Part shown: positions 9,030 to 17,417 of the stretch, one piece after another
Numbering within the stretch: position 1 is the first letter of the stretch
How the letters are laid out: each line of letters begins with the position of its first letter
Assembly: GCF_003863335.1 (NCBI RefSeq)
Contig: NZ_RRAZ01000025.1
Span: forward strand, 1-53,873
From: Falsigemmobacter faecalis
GTDB taxonomy: Bacteria; Pseudomonadota; Alphaproteobacteria; Rhodobacterales; Rhodobacteraceae
DNA length: 53,873 nucleotides
Reading direction: 5' to 3'
Position numbers and translations under genes: made by a program
Notes under the pieces: model-generated
What the model saw: the letters and a program-made list of their open reading frames with translations, nothing else
The model's database searches: none
Told to the model about the DNA's origin: nothing

Positions 9030-9932
9030 TCAGCGCTGCGCGATCGAGCCTTGGGCGATCCGCACGAAATCGGCGGCCGGGCCGGGCAGGGGAAATCCGC
9101 GCCGCCAGGCCAGGCCCACCTGCACCGTGGGCAGATCGCCCGAGACATCGCGGGTCTCAATCCGGTCGCCTTCCAGCGACCAGGGCCGATAAACAAGACT
9201 GGGCAGGATCGCCACGCCTGCGCCGGTGGCCACCAGCGAGCGCACCGCCTCAACCGAGCGGGTGCGAAAGGCCACGCGCGGGCGCACGGCCAGCCCCTGG
9301 GTCAGCCTGCGGGTGATCTCTTCGATCTCATCGACCATCAGCTGGATCAGCGGCAGACCCGAAAGTGCTTCAAGATCAATGCTCTCCAGATCCGCCAGCT
9401 CATGCCCCATCGGCAGCCAGAGCCGATAGGGCGAGACCAGCAGCGTCTCAACATGCATGGCCATGCGGTCCTGGATCGAGGAGGTCATCAGAACCGCCAC
9501 ATCCAGCTCTCCGCCGATCAGAAGATGCTCCAGATAATCGGCATTTTCCTCAATGACCGAAAGCTCAATGCGCGGGAAAGCCCGGCGGTAGCGCGACAGG
9601 ATATCGGACAGCACATAGCCCGCCACCAGCGAGGTCACCCCCAGCGACAGCCGCCCCGGCTGGCTTTCCGCCTCATCGCGAAAGCTGGAGCATGCGGAGG
9701 AGACATCTGTCAGGATCCGCCGAGCATGGCGCAAAAAGGCCTGGCCCTTATGGGTGATCTCCAGCCCCCGGGCCTGGCGGTCAAAAAGCCGGATGCCAAG
9801 GTCTTCTTCCAGCGCGCGGATCGCCTCAGTCACGGAGCTTTGGCTGATGGAAAGCTGCCGTGCCGCCCCGGTCACGGAGCGGGTCTCTGCCGCCGCGATG
9901 AAAAACTGCAATTGCCGTAAAGTGAATGCCAT
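9030..9932 (-). CDS. LysR-family transcriptional regulator
   Basis: This 300-residue protein is of normal LysR length. The N-terminal winged HTH (residues 1-60) reads FTLRQLQFFIAAAETRSVTG and ISQSSVTEAIRALEEDLGI. A linker helix and a periplasmic-binding-like effector domain follow (LGVTSLVAGYVLSDILSRY, then HVETLLVSPYRLWLPMGH). It lies directly upstream of, and in the same direction as, the ydcSTUV-patD-like operon, with 242 bp between them. It is therefore the natural candidate regulator of that operon, perhaps responding to a polyamine or its breakdown product. The effector cannot be read from sequence. The stop at 9030 has no obvious terminator behind it. Confidence 0.88.
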   Translation of the reverse strand: MAFTLRQLQFFIAAAETRSVTGAARQLSISQSSVTEAIRALEEDLGIRLFDRQARGLEITHKGQAFLRHARRILTDVSSACSSFRDEAESQPGRLSLGVTSLVAGYVLSDILSRYRRAFPRIELSVIEENADYLEHLLIGGELDVAVLMTSSIQDRMAMHVETLLVSPYRLWLPMGHELADLESIDLEALSGLPLIQLMVDEIEEITRRLTQGLAVRPRVAFRTRSVEAVRSLVATGAGVAILPSLVYRPWSLEGDRIETRDVSGDLPTVQVGLAWRRGFPLPGPAADFVRIAQGSIAQR

Positions 9933-9994
9933 ACCGCCCCCTGTCCGGGGTCAACATGGCAAAGAAACCGCAAAGCGCGAAGGTCTTTCGCGCC

Positions 9995-10022
9995 AAAAGC
10001 CCGGCCTTTCGACCGGGCTTTT
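9995..10022 (-). terminator. Rho-independent terminator after the decarboxylase gene
   Basis: AAAAGCCCGG (9995-10004) pairs with CCGGGCTTTT (10013-10022) around the loop CCTTTCGA. It lies 11 bp past the decarboxylase stop on the minus strand, with the T-rich arm in the right place. Confidence 0.75.
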
Positions 10023-10032
10023 CATCTGCCGC

Positions 10033-12321
10033 TTAAAGCGCCACGCAGTCCGCGTAGTGGCGCACCAGGCCATCGGCGCCAACCTCGGCGACGAGGCCGT
10101 GGATATCGGTCTCAAAGCCCGGGCATTCGCGCGCGAAATCGCGGTTAAAGCGCAGGAAGTCGACGATGCCTTTGTTGAAGACCTCGCCCGGGATCAGCAG
10201 CGGGATGCCCGGCGGATAGGGCGTCACGAGGCTGGTGGTGATGCGGCCTTCCAGCTCATCCACCGGCACCCGCTCGGTCTTGCGCTTGGCGATCTGCGCG
10301 AAGGCGTCTGAGGGGGTCATGGCCGGGGTGTGATCGGTCAGATAGATCTCAGTCGAAAGACGCGCGATGTCATATTTGGCATAAAGTTCATGCACATGCT
10401 GGCTCAGATCGCGCAGGCCCATCTGCTCATAACGGCTGTGACGCGCCGAGAATTCCGGCATCACGCGCCAGAGCGGCTGGTTGCGGTCATAATCGTCTTT
10501 GAACTGCTGCAGCGCGGCCAGCAGGGTGTTCCAGCGGCCCTTGGTGATGCCGATGGTGAACAGAATGAAGAAGCTGTAAAGCCCGGTCTTCTCGACCACA
10601 ACGCCATGCTCTGCCAGATATTTCGACACGATCGAGGCCGGGATACCGGTGGTATCAAAGCGTCCGTCAATATCGAGGCCGGGGGTGATCAGCGTGGCTT
10701 TGATCGGGTCAAGCATGTTGAAGCCCGGCGCCATATCGCCAAAGCCATGCCAGGCGTCTTCGCCGTCGCGCTGCACGCCCTCGGAATCGGTACGCCGCAG
10801 CTCCCAGTCGCGGGCGCGGCCGATGCCTTCTGCCTCCAGCTCATCCGGGCCCCAGACCTGGAACCACCAGTCATTATCGCCAAATTCCGCATCGACCTTG
10901 CGCATGGCGCGGCGGAAATCCAGCGCCTCAAGGATCGATTCTTCCACCAGCGCGGTGCCGCCCGGAGGCTCCATCATGGCCGCCGCGACATCGCAGGAGG
11001 CGATGATCGAATATTGCGGGCTGGTGGAGGTATGCATCAGATAGGCTTCGTTGAAGAGATGCCGGTCCAGCTTCACCGTTTCGCTGTCCTGCACCAGCAC
11101 ATGGCTGGCCTGGCTGATGCCTGCCAGCAGTTTGTGAATGCTTTGCGTGGCATAGGTCACCGAATGCCTGGTGCGCCCGCGTTTGCGGCCCATGGCGTGA
11201 TAGGTGCCATAGAAGGGGTGGAAGGCGGCATGCGGCAGCCAGGCCTCATCGAAATGCAGGTTGTCGACATAGCCGTCGAGCAGACGTTTGATCTCTTCGG
11301 TATTGTAGAGAACGCCGTCATAGGTCGATTGCGTCAGCGTCATCACCCGCGGGGTCACCGCATCGGCATCGACACCCGCCAGCAGCGGGTTGGCGCGGAT
11401 CTTGGCCTTGATCGCCTCAGGCTCAAACTCAGAGCGGCCGATGGGGCCGATGATGCCGTAATGGTTGCGCGTCGGGCGCAGGAAGACCGGGATTGCGCCG
11501 GTCATAATGATCGAATGCAGGATCGATTTGTGGCAGTTGCGGTCGACCACCACCACATCGCCCGGCGCGACCGTGTGGTGCCAGACCATTTTATTCGAGG
11601 TCGAGGTGCCATTGGTCACAAAGAAGCAGTGATCGGCATTGAAAATCCGCGCGGCATTGCGCTCGGATGCGCCGATGGCGCCGTTGTGGTCCAGCAGCTG
11701 GCCCAGTTCTTCGACCGCATTGCAGACATCGGCGCGCAGCATGTTTTCACCGTAGAACTGGTGATACATCTGACCGATCGGCGATTTCAGGAAGGCCACG
11801 CCCCCCGAATGCCCCGGGCAATGCCAGGAATAAGAGCCGTCTTCCGCATAATCCAGCAGCGCCTTAAAGAAGGGCGGCTGGATGCTTTCGAGATAGTTCT
11901 TGGCTTCGCGGATGATGTGACGCGCCACAAATTCCGGCGTGTCTTCAAACATATGAATGAAGCCGTGCAGCTCTTTGAGGATGTCATTGGGCAGGTGCCG
12001 CGAGGTGCGGGTCTCGCCATGCAGAAAGATCGGCACATCCGAGTTTTTCCAGCGCACTTCTTCGATGAAAGCGCGCAGCTTTGAGATCACGCTGTCTTTT
12101 TCGTCTGTGCCGTCAAACTCTTCATCGTCAAACGACAGCACGAAAGCCGAGGCGCGGCTTTGCTGCTGGGCAAATTGCGACAGATCGCCATAGCTCGTGA
12201 CCCCGAGCACCTCAAGGCCCTCACGCTCGATGGCGTCAGCCAGCGCACGGATGCCAAAACCCGAGGTATTCTCGGAGCGGAAGTCTTCGTCAATAATGAC
12301 GATCGGAAAGCGGAATTTCAC
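10033..12321 (-). CDS. Biodegradative-type Orn/Lys/Arg decarboxylase (PLP fold I)
   Basis: This 762-residue PLP enzyme converts a basic amino acid to the corresponding polyamine precursor (putrescine, cadaverine or agmatine). It has the three parts of the family: an N-terminal response-regulator-like wing domain (VIIDEDFRSENTSGFGIRAL), the aminotransferase-fold core, and a C-terminal domain. In the core, WHCPGHSGGVAF, VTNGTSTSNKMVWH, HFDEAW (Asp358, pyridine N) and SIHKLLAG (Schiff-base Lys397) are visible. The start is a GTG at 12321 behind AGGAAAC. An upstream ATG at 12474 would add 51 Arg-rich residues with no homology. The substrate cannot be settled from sequence. Its position beside a polyamine importer suggests ornithine or lysine. 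Confidence 0.9.
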   Translation of the reverse strand: MKFRFPIVIIDEDFRSENTSGFGIRALADAIEREGLEVLGVTSYGDLSQFAQQQSRASAFVLSFDDEEFDGTDEKDSVISKLRAFIEEVRWKNSDVPIFLHGETRTSRHLPNDILKELHGFIHMFEDTPEFVARHIIREAKNYLESIQPPFFKALLDYAEDGSYSWHCPGHSGGVAFLKSPIGQMYHQFYGENMLRADVCNAVEELGQLLDHNGAIGASERNAARIFNADHCFFVTNGTSTSNKMVWHHTVAPGDVVVVDRNCHKSILHSIIMTGAIPVFLRPTRNHYGIIGPIGRSEFEPEAIKAKIRANPLLAGVDADAVTPRVMTLTQSTYDGVLYNTEEIKRLLDGYVDNLHFDEAWLPHAAFHPFYGTYHAMGRKRGRTRHSVTYATQSIHKLLAGISQASHVLVQDSETVKLDRHLFNEAYLMHTSTSPQYSIIASCDVAAAMMEPPGGTALVEESILEALDFRRAMRKVDAEFGDNDWWFQVWGPDELEAEGIGRARDWELRRTDSEGVQRDGEDAWHGFGDMAPGFNMLDPIKATLITPGLDIDGRFDTTGIPASIVSKYLAEHGVVVEKTGLYSFFILFTIGITKGRWNTLLAALQQFKDDYDRNQPLWRVMPEFSARHSRYEQMGLRDLSQHVHELYAKYDIARLSTEIYLTDHTPAMTPSDAFAQIAKRKTERVPVDELEGRITTSLVTPYPPGIPLLIPGEVFNKGIVDFLRFNRDFARECPGFETDIHGLVAEVGADGLVRHYADCVAL

Positions 12322-12742
12322 AGGAGGTTTCCTTTCGTCACCACAACTCGCGCTGCTCATCACAACCTGTGGTCTTCGGGTCAAGCCTTTCCTGCGGCAG
12401 CGCGGCCTGCAGGACGATATCTCTGCAAAAAACTGCCGGTGGCGCGATGAGTTCCGCCGATCCGTCCTGAACATCGAAGGCCAAAGCGTCCCGGGACAGG
12501 GCAGAGAGGGGGAGGGCAGCGGCAGTCCTCAGGGGATGTCCCCCCGTTTTCAGCGGTTCTAATCGGACACCCCCCGGGTTTTGGAGGGTGATCAGGAAAT
12601 GTTCCCGCGCAGCCTCTCCCCATTCAGCACCCTTCGCGGTTTTCTGCGCATGCAAACACCGCGAAGCGGCGGGATTGCGCCGGAATCGCCGGTCTTTCGT
12701 TTTGCACTTGGGAGGGGGGCGTGCCTGCCGCAGGCTTGGCAC
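12322..12742. other. Divergent intergenic region between decarboxylase and trehalose operon
   Basis: About 420 bp separate the two divergent starts, which must hold both promoters. I see no gene here. The in-frame extension of otsB to 12581 lacks any homology to trehalose phosphatases and has no ribosome site. No clear operator or -35/-10 pair stands out. Confidence 0.5.
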
Positions 12743-13501
12743 ATGCTGCAGATATCTGATCCCGACCCCGCGTCGCTGCGTCCGCTTTTGCGGGCAGCCG
12801 ACCTTCCCGATCCCGCCCGCCTGGCCTGGTTTTTTGACCTCGACGGCACGCTGATCGACCTCGCCCCGCGCCCCGATGCCGTCACCTGCCCCCCGGGGCT
12901 GAGCGCGCTTCTGGACCGTCTGCGCGACCGCAGTGAGGGGGCCTTGGCCATTATTACCGGCCGACAGCGGCGTTTTGCTGAGGATCTGCTTGGGGTTGAG
13001 GGGCTGACCATCCTCGGTCTGCACGGCGCTGAGCGCCCGGGGCTGATCCCGCACCGCCCCTCAGACATTGTCGCCGGGCGGCTGCGGCGCTTTGCCGAAG
13101 ACACTCCCGGCGTGATCTTTGAGGACAAGGGGGCGGCCCTTGCGCTGCATTACCGCCTCGCTCCGGCCGCAAAGCCCCGCGTTGAGGCGCTGATGCGTGA
13201 GGGGCTGGTACAATCGGGTGCGGGGTTTCAGCTGCGCCCCGGTCATATGGTGGTTGAGCTGTGTCCCGCCACCGCCGGTAAGGGTAAGGCGCTGGCCCGT
13301 CTGATGCGTGAGCCGCCTTTCGCCGGGCGCATTCCCTTTGCGGCGGGCGATGATCTGACCGATGAGGCGATGTTTTCTGAGGTGAACCCCCGCGGCGGGC
13401 TGTCGCTGCGCATCGGGTCTGCGGGGCCTGACTGCCTTGCCTCCTTCGGACTGCCGGGCCCTGCGGCGTTTCGCAGCCTGCTGCAGCAGGTGGCCGGATG
13501 A
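12743..13501 (+). CDS. otsB: Trehalose-6-phosphate phosphatase
   Basis: This 252-residue HAD-superfamily phosphatase removes phosphate from trehalose 6-phosphate in the cytoplasm. Motif I is FFDLDGTLIDLAP (nucleophile Asp and acid/base Asp), motif II is IITGRQRR, and the cap region carries LGLHGAERPG. Motif III/IV is PFAAGDDLTDEAMF with GKGKAL before it, as in OtsB. I place the start at ATG 12743 (MLQISDPDPASL) because the length then equals the family norm of about 250. It opens the otsB-GH15-otsA operon and its ATGA overlaps the next gene. Confidence 0.88.
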   Translation: MLQISDPDPASLRPLLRAADLPDPARLAWFFDLDGTLIDLAPRPDAVTCPPGLSALLDRLRDRSEGALAIITGRQRRFAEDLLGVEGLTILGLHGAERPGLIPHRPSDIVAGRLRRFAEDTPGVIFEDKGAALALHYRLAPAAKPRVEALMREGLVQSGAGFQLRPGHMVVELCPATAGKGKALARLMREPPFAGRIPFAAGDDLTDEAMFSEVNPRGGLSLRIGSAGPDCLASFGLPGPAAFRSLLQQVAG

Positions 13502-15297
13502 CGGGGCCGGGTGATACGGATCTGAACCTTGCCCTCATCGGCAATGCGGCGGGGGCCGCGCTGATCTCTTCGGAAGGGGCAGTGACCTTTATGTGCGCGC
13601 CGCGCATGGACGGGGATCCGGTCTTTTGCGGGTTGCTGAACCCGGTTTCGGGCCCGCCTGAGGGCGAATGGCAGATCCGCCTGACCGGGCAGACCCGATC
13701 AGAGCAGCGCTATCTGCGCAACACCCCGATTGTTGAGACGCTGCTCCATGATGCCGAGGGCAATTGCCTGCGCCTGCTCGATTTTATGCCGCGCTACAAA
13801 AATGAGGGCCGGACCTTTCGCGGCCGCACGCTGGTGCGGATCGTGGAGCCGGTCTCGGGCACGCCGCGGCTGCAGATGCGGCTGCGGCCGCGGTATGGCT
13901 ATGGCGCGCATCCTGCCACCCGAACGGCGGGCAGCAATCACATCCGCTATGATCTGGGCAGCCAGGTTCTGCGCCTCAGCACCGATGCGCCGCTGGATTA
14001 TGTGCTCTCGGAGACGCCCTTTCTGGTCGGGCGGCCGATGGCCTTTCTCTTTGGCCCCGATGAGGGGCTCAGCGATGATGCCCTGGTCGTCGCGCAGCAT
14101 TTTCTGCGCCGCACCAGGGGCTATTGGCAGGACTGGGTGCGCTCTCTGGCGCTGCCGCCGGATTACCAGCAGGTGGTGATCCGATCTGCGATCACGCTGA
14201 AGCTTTGTTCTTATGAGGACACCGGCGCGATCATGGCGGCAATCACCACCTCGATCCCGGAATATGACGGCTCGGGCCGGACCTGGGATTACCGTTTTTG
14301 CTGGCTGCGCGACAGCTATTTCACCGTCCAGGCGCTCAACAGCCTCAATGCGACCCGCACCATGGAGAACTACCTGCTCTATGTCTCCAATGTGGCGGCC
14401 GGATCGCCCGATGGCGTGCTGCAGCCGCTCTTTGGCCTCGGCGGAGAGCGGGAGCCGCTGGAGGAGCTGATGCCCGATCTTGCGGGCTATCGCGGCTCGG
14501 GTCCGGTGCGGCGGGGCAATGCGGCTTATACGCAGGTGCAAAATGACGGCTATGGCTCGGTGATCATGGCGGTGACCCAGGCCTTCTTTGATGAGCGGCT
14601 GCCCAATCTCGGCGGCGTGGATCTGTTTCGCCGCATGGAACAGATCGGCGACGAGGCGCGGCGGCGCTGGAATGAGCCGGATGCGGGCCTTTGGGAATTC
14701 CGCACCCGCAGCGCCGTGCATACCCATTCCGCGCTGATGTGCTGGGCGGGCTGCGACCGGCTGGCAAAGATCGCCCGTCATCTGAACCTGACGCCCGAGG
14801 CGGACCGCTGGGCGGCGGAGGCCCATGAGATCCGCGAGGCCATTTTGCACGGGGCCTGGAACAAAGAGCGGGGGTCTTTTGTCTCAGAGTTCGGGGGGGA
14901 GGATCTGGACGCCAGCCTTCTTCTGATGGCCCAGACCGGGTTTCTGCGCCCCGATGATCCGCGCTTTCTCGCCACGCTGGCGGCGGTCGAGCAGGATCTG
15001 CGCTTTGGCGATCACGTCTACCGCTACCGGCGTCCCGATGATTTCGGGGCCCCGGAAACCGCCTTCAGCGCCTGCACCTTCTGGCTGATCGACGCGCTGC
15101 ACCGCGTGGGTCGGCAGGAGGAAGCGCGGCAGATCTTTGAAGGCATTCTGAGCCAGCGCACCGCGCTTGGGCTGTTGTCTGAGGGGGTGCATGTTGAGAC
15201 CGGCGCGCTGTGGGGGAATTTCCCGCAGACCTATTCGATGGTCGGTCTCATCAATTCTGCAATGGCGCTCTCGCGCCGATGGGAGGAAGTCCTTTGA
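13498..15297 (+). CDS. Glycoside hydrolase family 15 protein (glucoamylase/trehalase-like)
   Basis: This 599-residue protein is a probable glucan or trehalose hydrolase, cytoplasmic because no signal peptide is present. An N-terminal beta-sandwich region (about 1-215) precedes the (alpha/alpha)6 barrel, which opens with GRTWDYRFCWLRDSYF, the GH15 hallmark. GLWEFRTRSAVHTHS holds the probable acid Glu400, and LLSEGVHVETGALWGNFPQ holds the probable base Glu562 and the conserved GNFPQ turn. It is sandwiched between otsB and otsA with 4-bp overlaps on both sides, so it is co-translated with trehalose synthesis. It could be a GH15 trehalase that recycles trehalose, or an enzyme that clears short glucans. 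The sequence does not decide between these. Confidence 0.85.
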   Translation: MTGPGDTDLNLALIGNAAGAALISSEGAVTFMCAPRMDGDPVFCGLLNPVSGPPEGEWQIRLTGQTRSEQRYLRNTPIVETLLHDAEGNCLRLLDFMPRYKNEGRTFRGRTLVRIVEPVSGTPRLQMRLRPRYGYGAHPATRTAGSNHIRYDLGSQVLRLSTDAPLDYVLSETPFLVGRPMAFLFGPDEGLSDDALVVAQHFLRRTRGYWQDWVRSLALPPDYQQVVIRSAITLKLCSYEDTGAIMAAITTSIPEYDGSGRTWDYRFCWLRDSYFTVQALNSLNATRTMENYLLYVSNVAAGSPDGVLQPLFGLGGEREPLEELMPDLAGYRGSGPVRRGNAAYTQVQNDGYGSVIMAVTQAFFDERLPNLGGVDLFRRMEQIGDEARRRWNEPDAGLWEFRTRSAVHTHSALMCWAGCDRLAKIARHLNLTPEADRWAAEAHEIREAILHGAWNKERGSFVSEFGGEDLDASLLLMAQTGFLRPDDPRFLATLAAVEQDLRFGDHVYRYRRPDDFGAPETAFSACTFWLIDALHRVGRQEEARQIFEGILSQRTALGLLSEGVHVETGALWGNFPQTYSMVGLINSAMALSRRWEEVL

Positions 15298-16688
15298 GCC
15301 GTCTGATCGTCGTCTCCAACCGCGTCCCGCAACCGGGCGCACCCTCCACCGGGGGGCTGGCCGTCGCCCTGCGCGCGGCTCTGGAAGCTGAGGGCGGCAT
15401 CTGGATGGGCTGGTCCGGTAAAACCTGCCCTGATGATGAAGACCCCGGCTTCACCCTGCACCAGAACGGTGCCATCACCTGGGCGCTCAGCGATCTGACC
15501 GAGCGGGATCTGGCGGAATACTACCAGGGCTTTGCCAACAGCGCCCTCTGGCCGCTTTTTCATTACCGGCTGGGGCTGACCGAATTTGCCCGGGGCGACA
15601 GCGCGGGCTATCACCGGGTCAACCGGCTCTTTGCGGAGCGCCTGGCGGGTATGGTGCGTCCCGGCGATCTGACCTGGGTGCATGATTATCACCTGCTGCC
15701 CCTCGGCTCAGAGCTGCGTACCCGCGGCATCAGCGGGCGGATCGGTTATTTTCACCATATCCCCTGGCCCTCGCCGGATGTCTTTCTGGCGCTGCCGGGG
15801 GCCGAGCGGCTTTTGCAGGCGATGACGGCCTATGATCTGATCGGCTTTCAGACCGCGGTCGATGCGCAGAACTTTGAGGCCTGTCTGCTGCGCGCGCTTC
15901 CCGCCCGGCGTCAGGGGGCGGATATGGTCTGCGGCACGCGTCGCTTTCGGGTCGGGGCCTTTCCGATCTCCATCGACACCGCCGGCTTTGAGCGCCGCGC
16001 CGCCCAGGCCGCCGGAGAGCCGACCCTGCGCCGGATGCGCGCCAGCCTGACCGGGCAGCGCCTGCTGATCGGGGTCGACCGGCTCGATTATACCAAGGGC
16101 ATCCCGGAACGCATCGGCGGTTTCCGGCGCTATCTCAGCGATTACCCCGATCAGGCGGGCCAGGTCTCCTTTTTGCAGATCGCCCCCCGCTCGCGCTCAG
16201 ATGTTGAGCAATATGAGGCGCTTGAGCGCGAGATCGCCACGCTTGCGGGGCAACTGGCGGGCGAATGGGGGCGGCTCGACTGGACGCCCCTGCGCTATGT
16301 GAACCGGGCCTTCGGGCAGAATGTGCTGGCGGGTCTTTACCGCCAGGCGGATGTGGCCCTGGTCACCCCGCTGCGCGACGGGATGAATCTGGTGGCGAAG
16401 GAATTTGTCGCCTCGCAGGATCCCGGGAACCCCGGCGCTCTGGTGCTTTCGCGCTTCGCGGGCGCGGTGCAGGAACTCGGCAATGGGGCGATTGTGGTCA
16501 ATCCCTATGACCAGGAAGCGATTGCCCAGGCCATCTCGCGCGCGCTTGCCATGCCGCTGCCCGAGCGTCAGAGCCGTCACACCGCCATGATGCGCAGCCT
16601 GCGCGCCAACACCGTCTTTGACTGGTGCCGCACCTATCTCACCGCGCTGGAGGGCCATGAGATGGGCCTGGAAAAGCTGCCCGCCTGA
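15294..16688 (+). CDS. otsA: Trehalose-6-phosphate synthase
   Basis: This GT20 glycosyltransferase makes trehalose 6-phosphate from UDP-glucose and glucose 6-phosphate. It shows SRLIVVSNRVPQP at the N-terminus, the GGLAVAL loop, WVHDYHLLPLG, RIGYFHHIPWPSPD, RLDYTKGIPERI, and PLRDGMNLVAKEFVAS near the C-terminus, all standard OtsA motifs. I choose the TTG start at 15294, which overlaps the GH15 stop and sits 8 bp behind GGGAGGA, giving 464 residues. An in-frame ATG at 15279 is possible. It is the third gene of the operon and supplies the substrate of OtsB. Confidence 0.9.
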   Translation: MSRLIVVSNRVPQPGAPSTGGLAVALRAALEAEGGIWMGWSGKTCPDDEDPGFTLHQNGAITWALSDLTERDLAEYYQGFANSALWPLFHYRLGLTEFARGDSAGYHRVNRLFAERLAGMVRPGDLTWVHDYHLLPLGSELRTRGISGRIGYFHHIPWPSPDVFLALPGAERLLQAMTAYDLIGFQTAVDAQNFEACLLRALPARRQGADMVCGTRRFRVGAFPISIDTAGFERRAAQAAGEPTLRRMRASLTGQRLLIGVDRLDYTKGIPERIGGFRRYLSDYPDQAGQVSFLQIAPRSRSDVEQYEALEREIATLAGQLAGEWGRLDWTPLRYVNRAFGQNVLAGLYRQADVALVTPLRDGMNLVAKEFVASQDPGNPGALVLSRFAGAVQELGNGAIVVNPYDQEAIAQAISRALAMPLPERQSRHTAMMRSLRANTVFDWCRTYLTALEGHEMGLEKLPA

Positions 16689-17417
16689 GCCGGAACATCG
16701 CGCCTTCCTCCCGGTTCAGGACAAAACGACAGAGCGAAGGAGCCGAGCATGACCCAGCCACGCCCGCCGCGACCGGGACTGAACGGCCGCGCCGCGCGGC
16801 CCCGGATGTGACGGATCAGCGCCAGCAGCAGATGGACCCGACCGGGCCTCACCGCGCCGCGCCCAATGCGGACCGCGGCACCTCGCGCAAACCGCCGGGG
16901 CCGGGCAGGGAGAGCGGGGAAACTGAGGGCTGAGCCGCTGCCCCCCAAAGGATTGCGGTTTGGCCCGATCGGCCCTGAGGCGGTGCCCTGAGCCACCGGG
17001 GTTCTGCCCCGTTCTCATGCTCTTTGCCGTCACAACCCCGCCCGCAGGGTTGGCCCGCGTCCTGCCCGTCGCGACCTGGCGGTGAATGGGATGCGGTCAC
17101 GGGTGACCGTCCTGATCGGCCTGTTGCCGGATCTGGCGGCCTTTACGCCGCCCGCGCGGAGGGACAGATATCTCTCTTCCCCCAGGCCCGCCGCCGATCC
17201 CGCAGCCCCGCTGCGCCGGGGGGGTGACATCGCCTCCCTCAGGTGTTCGCCAGTGCGCCTTGATATGGATCCTGCACCGCGCGCCATAGTCCGCCCCCGT
17301 CCGGGAGGATGGCGGGCGCGGTGCTCGCTTCCGCCGAAGTTCCGTATCGCGTTCCATCGTGCTATGGCCTGCCCTCCGGCAGGGCCGGGCATGAGCACTG
17401 AGAGAGAGACGGAGCAG
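16689..17417. other. 729-bp intergenic region with no convincing gene
   Basis: The open frame that extends the downstream channel gene back to 17082 is Arg/Pro-rich, unlike any MscS N-terminus, and I do not accept it. A GTG-started 41-codon frame at 16808-16933 (Gly/Pro/Arg-rich, TDQRQQQMDPTGPHRAAP) could be a tiny protein, but it has no clear ribosome site. The channel promoter must lie here. No RNA gene or terminator was recognised. Confidence 0.45.

Noticed and set aside
10330-12084. 584-codon plus-strand open frame over the decarboxylase
   Set aside because: It is antisense to the conserved PLP enzyme with no domain, and its His/Arg/Gln-rich composition is typical of a GC-rich shadow frame.
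12322-12474. 51-residue N-terminal extension of the decarboxylase
   Set aside because: It is Arg/Cys-rich without homology, and the GTG at 12321 has a good ribosome site and begins the conserved wing domain.
12581-12742. N-terminal extension of OtsB by 54 residues
   Set aside because: There is no homology to phosphatases. The ATG at 12743 gives the usual length of about 250 residues.
17082-17417. N-terminal extension of the MscS-type channel by 112 residues
   Set aside because: The extension is Arg/Pro-rich, unlike channel N-termini. The internal ATG at 17418 has a ribosome site and gives the family length.
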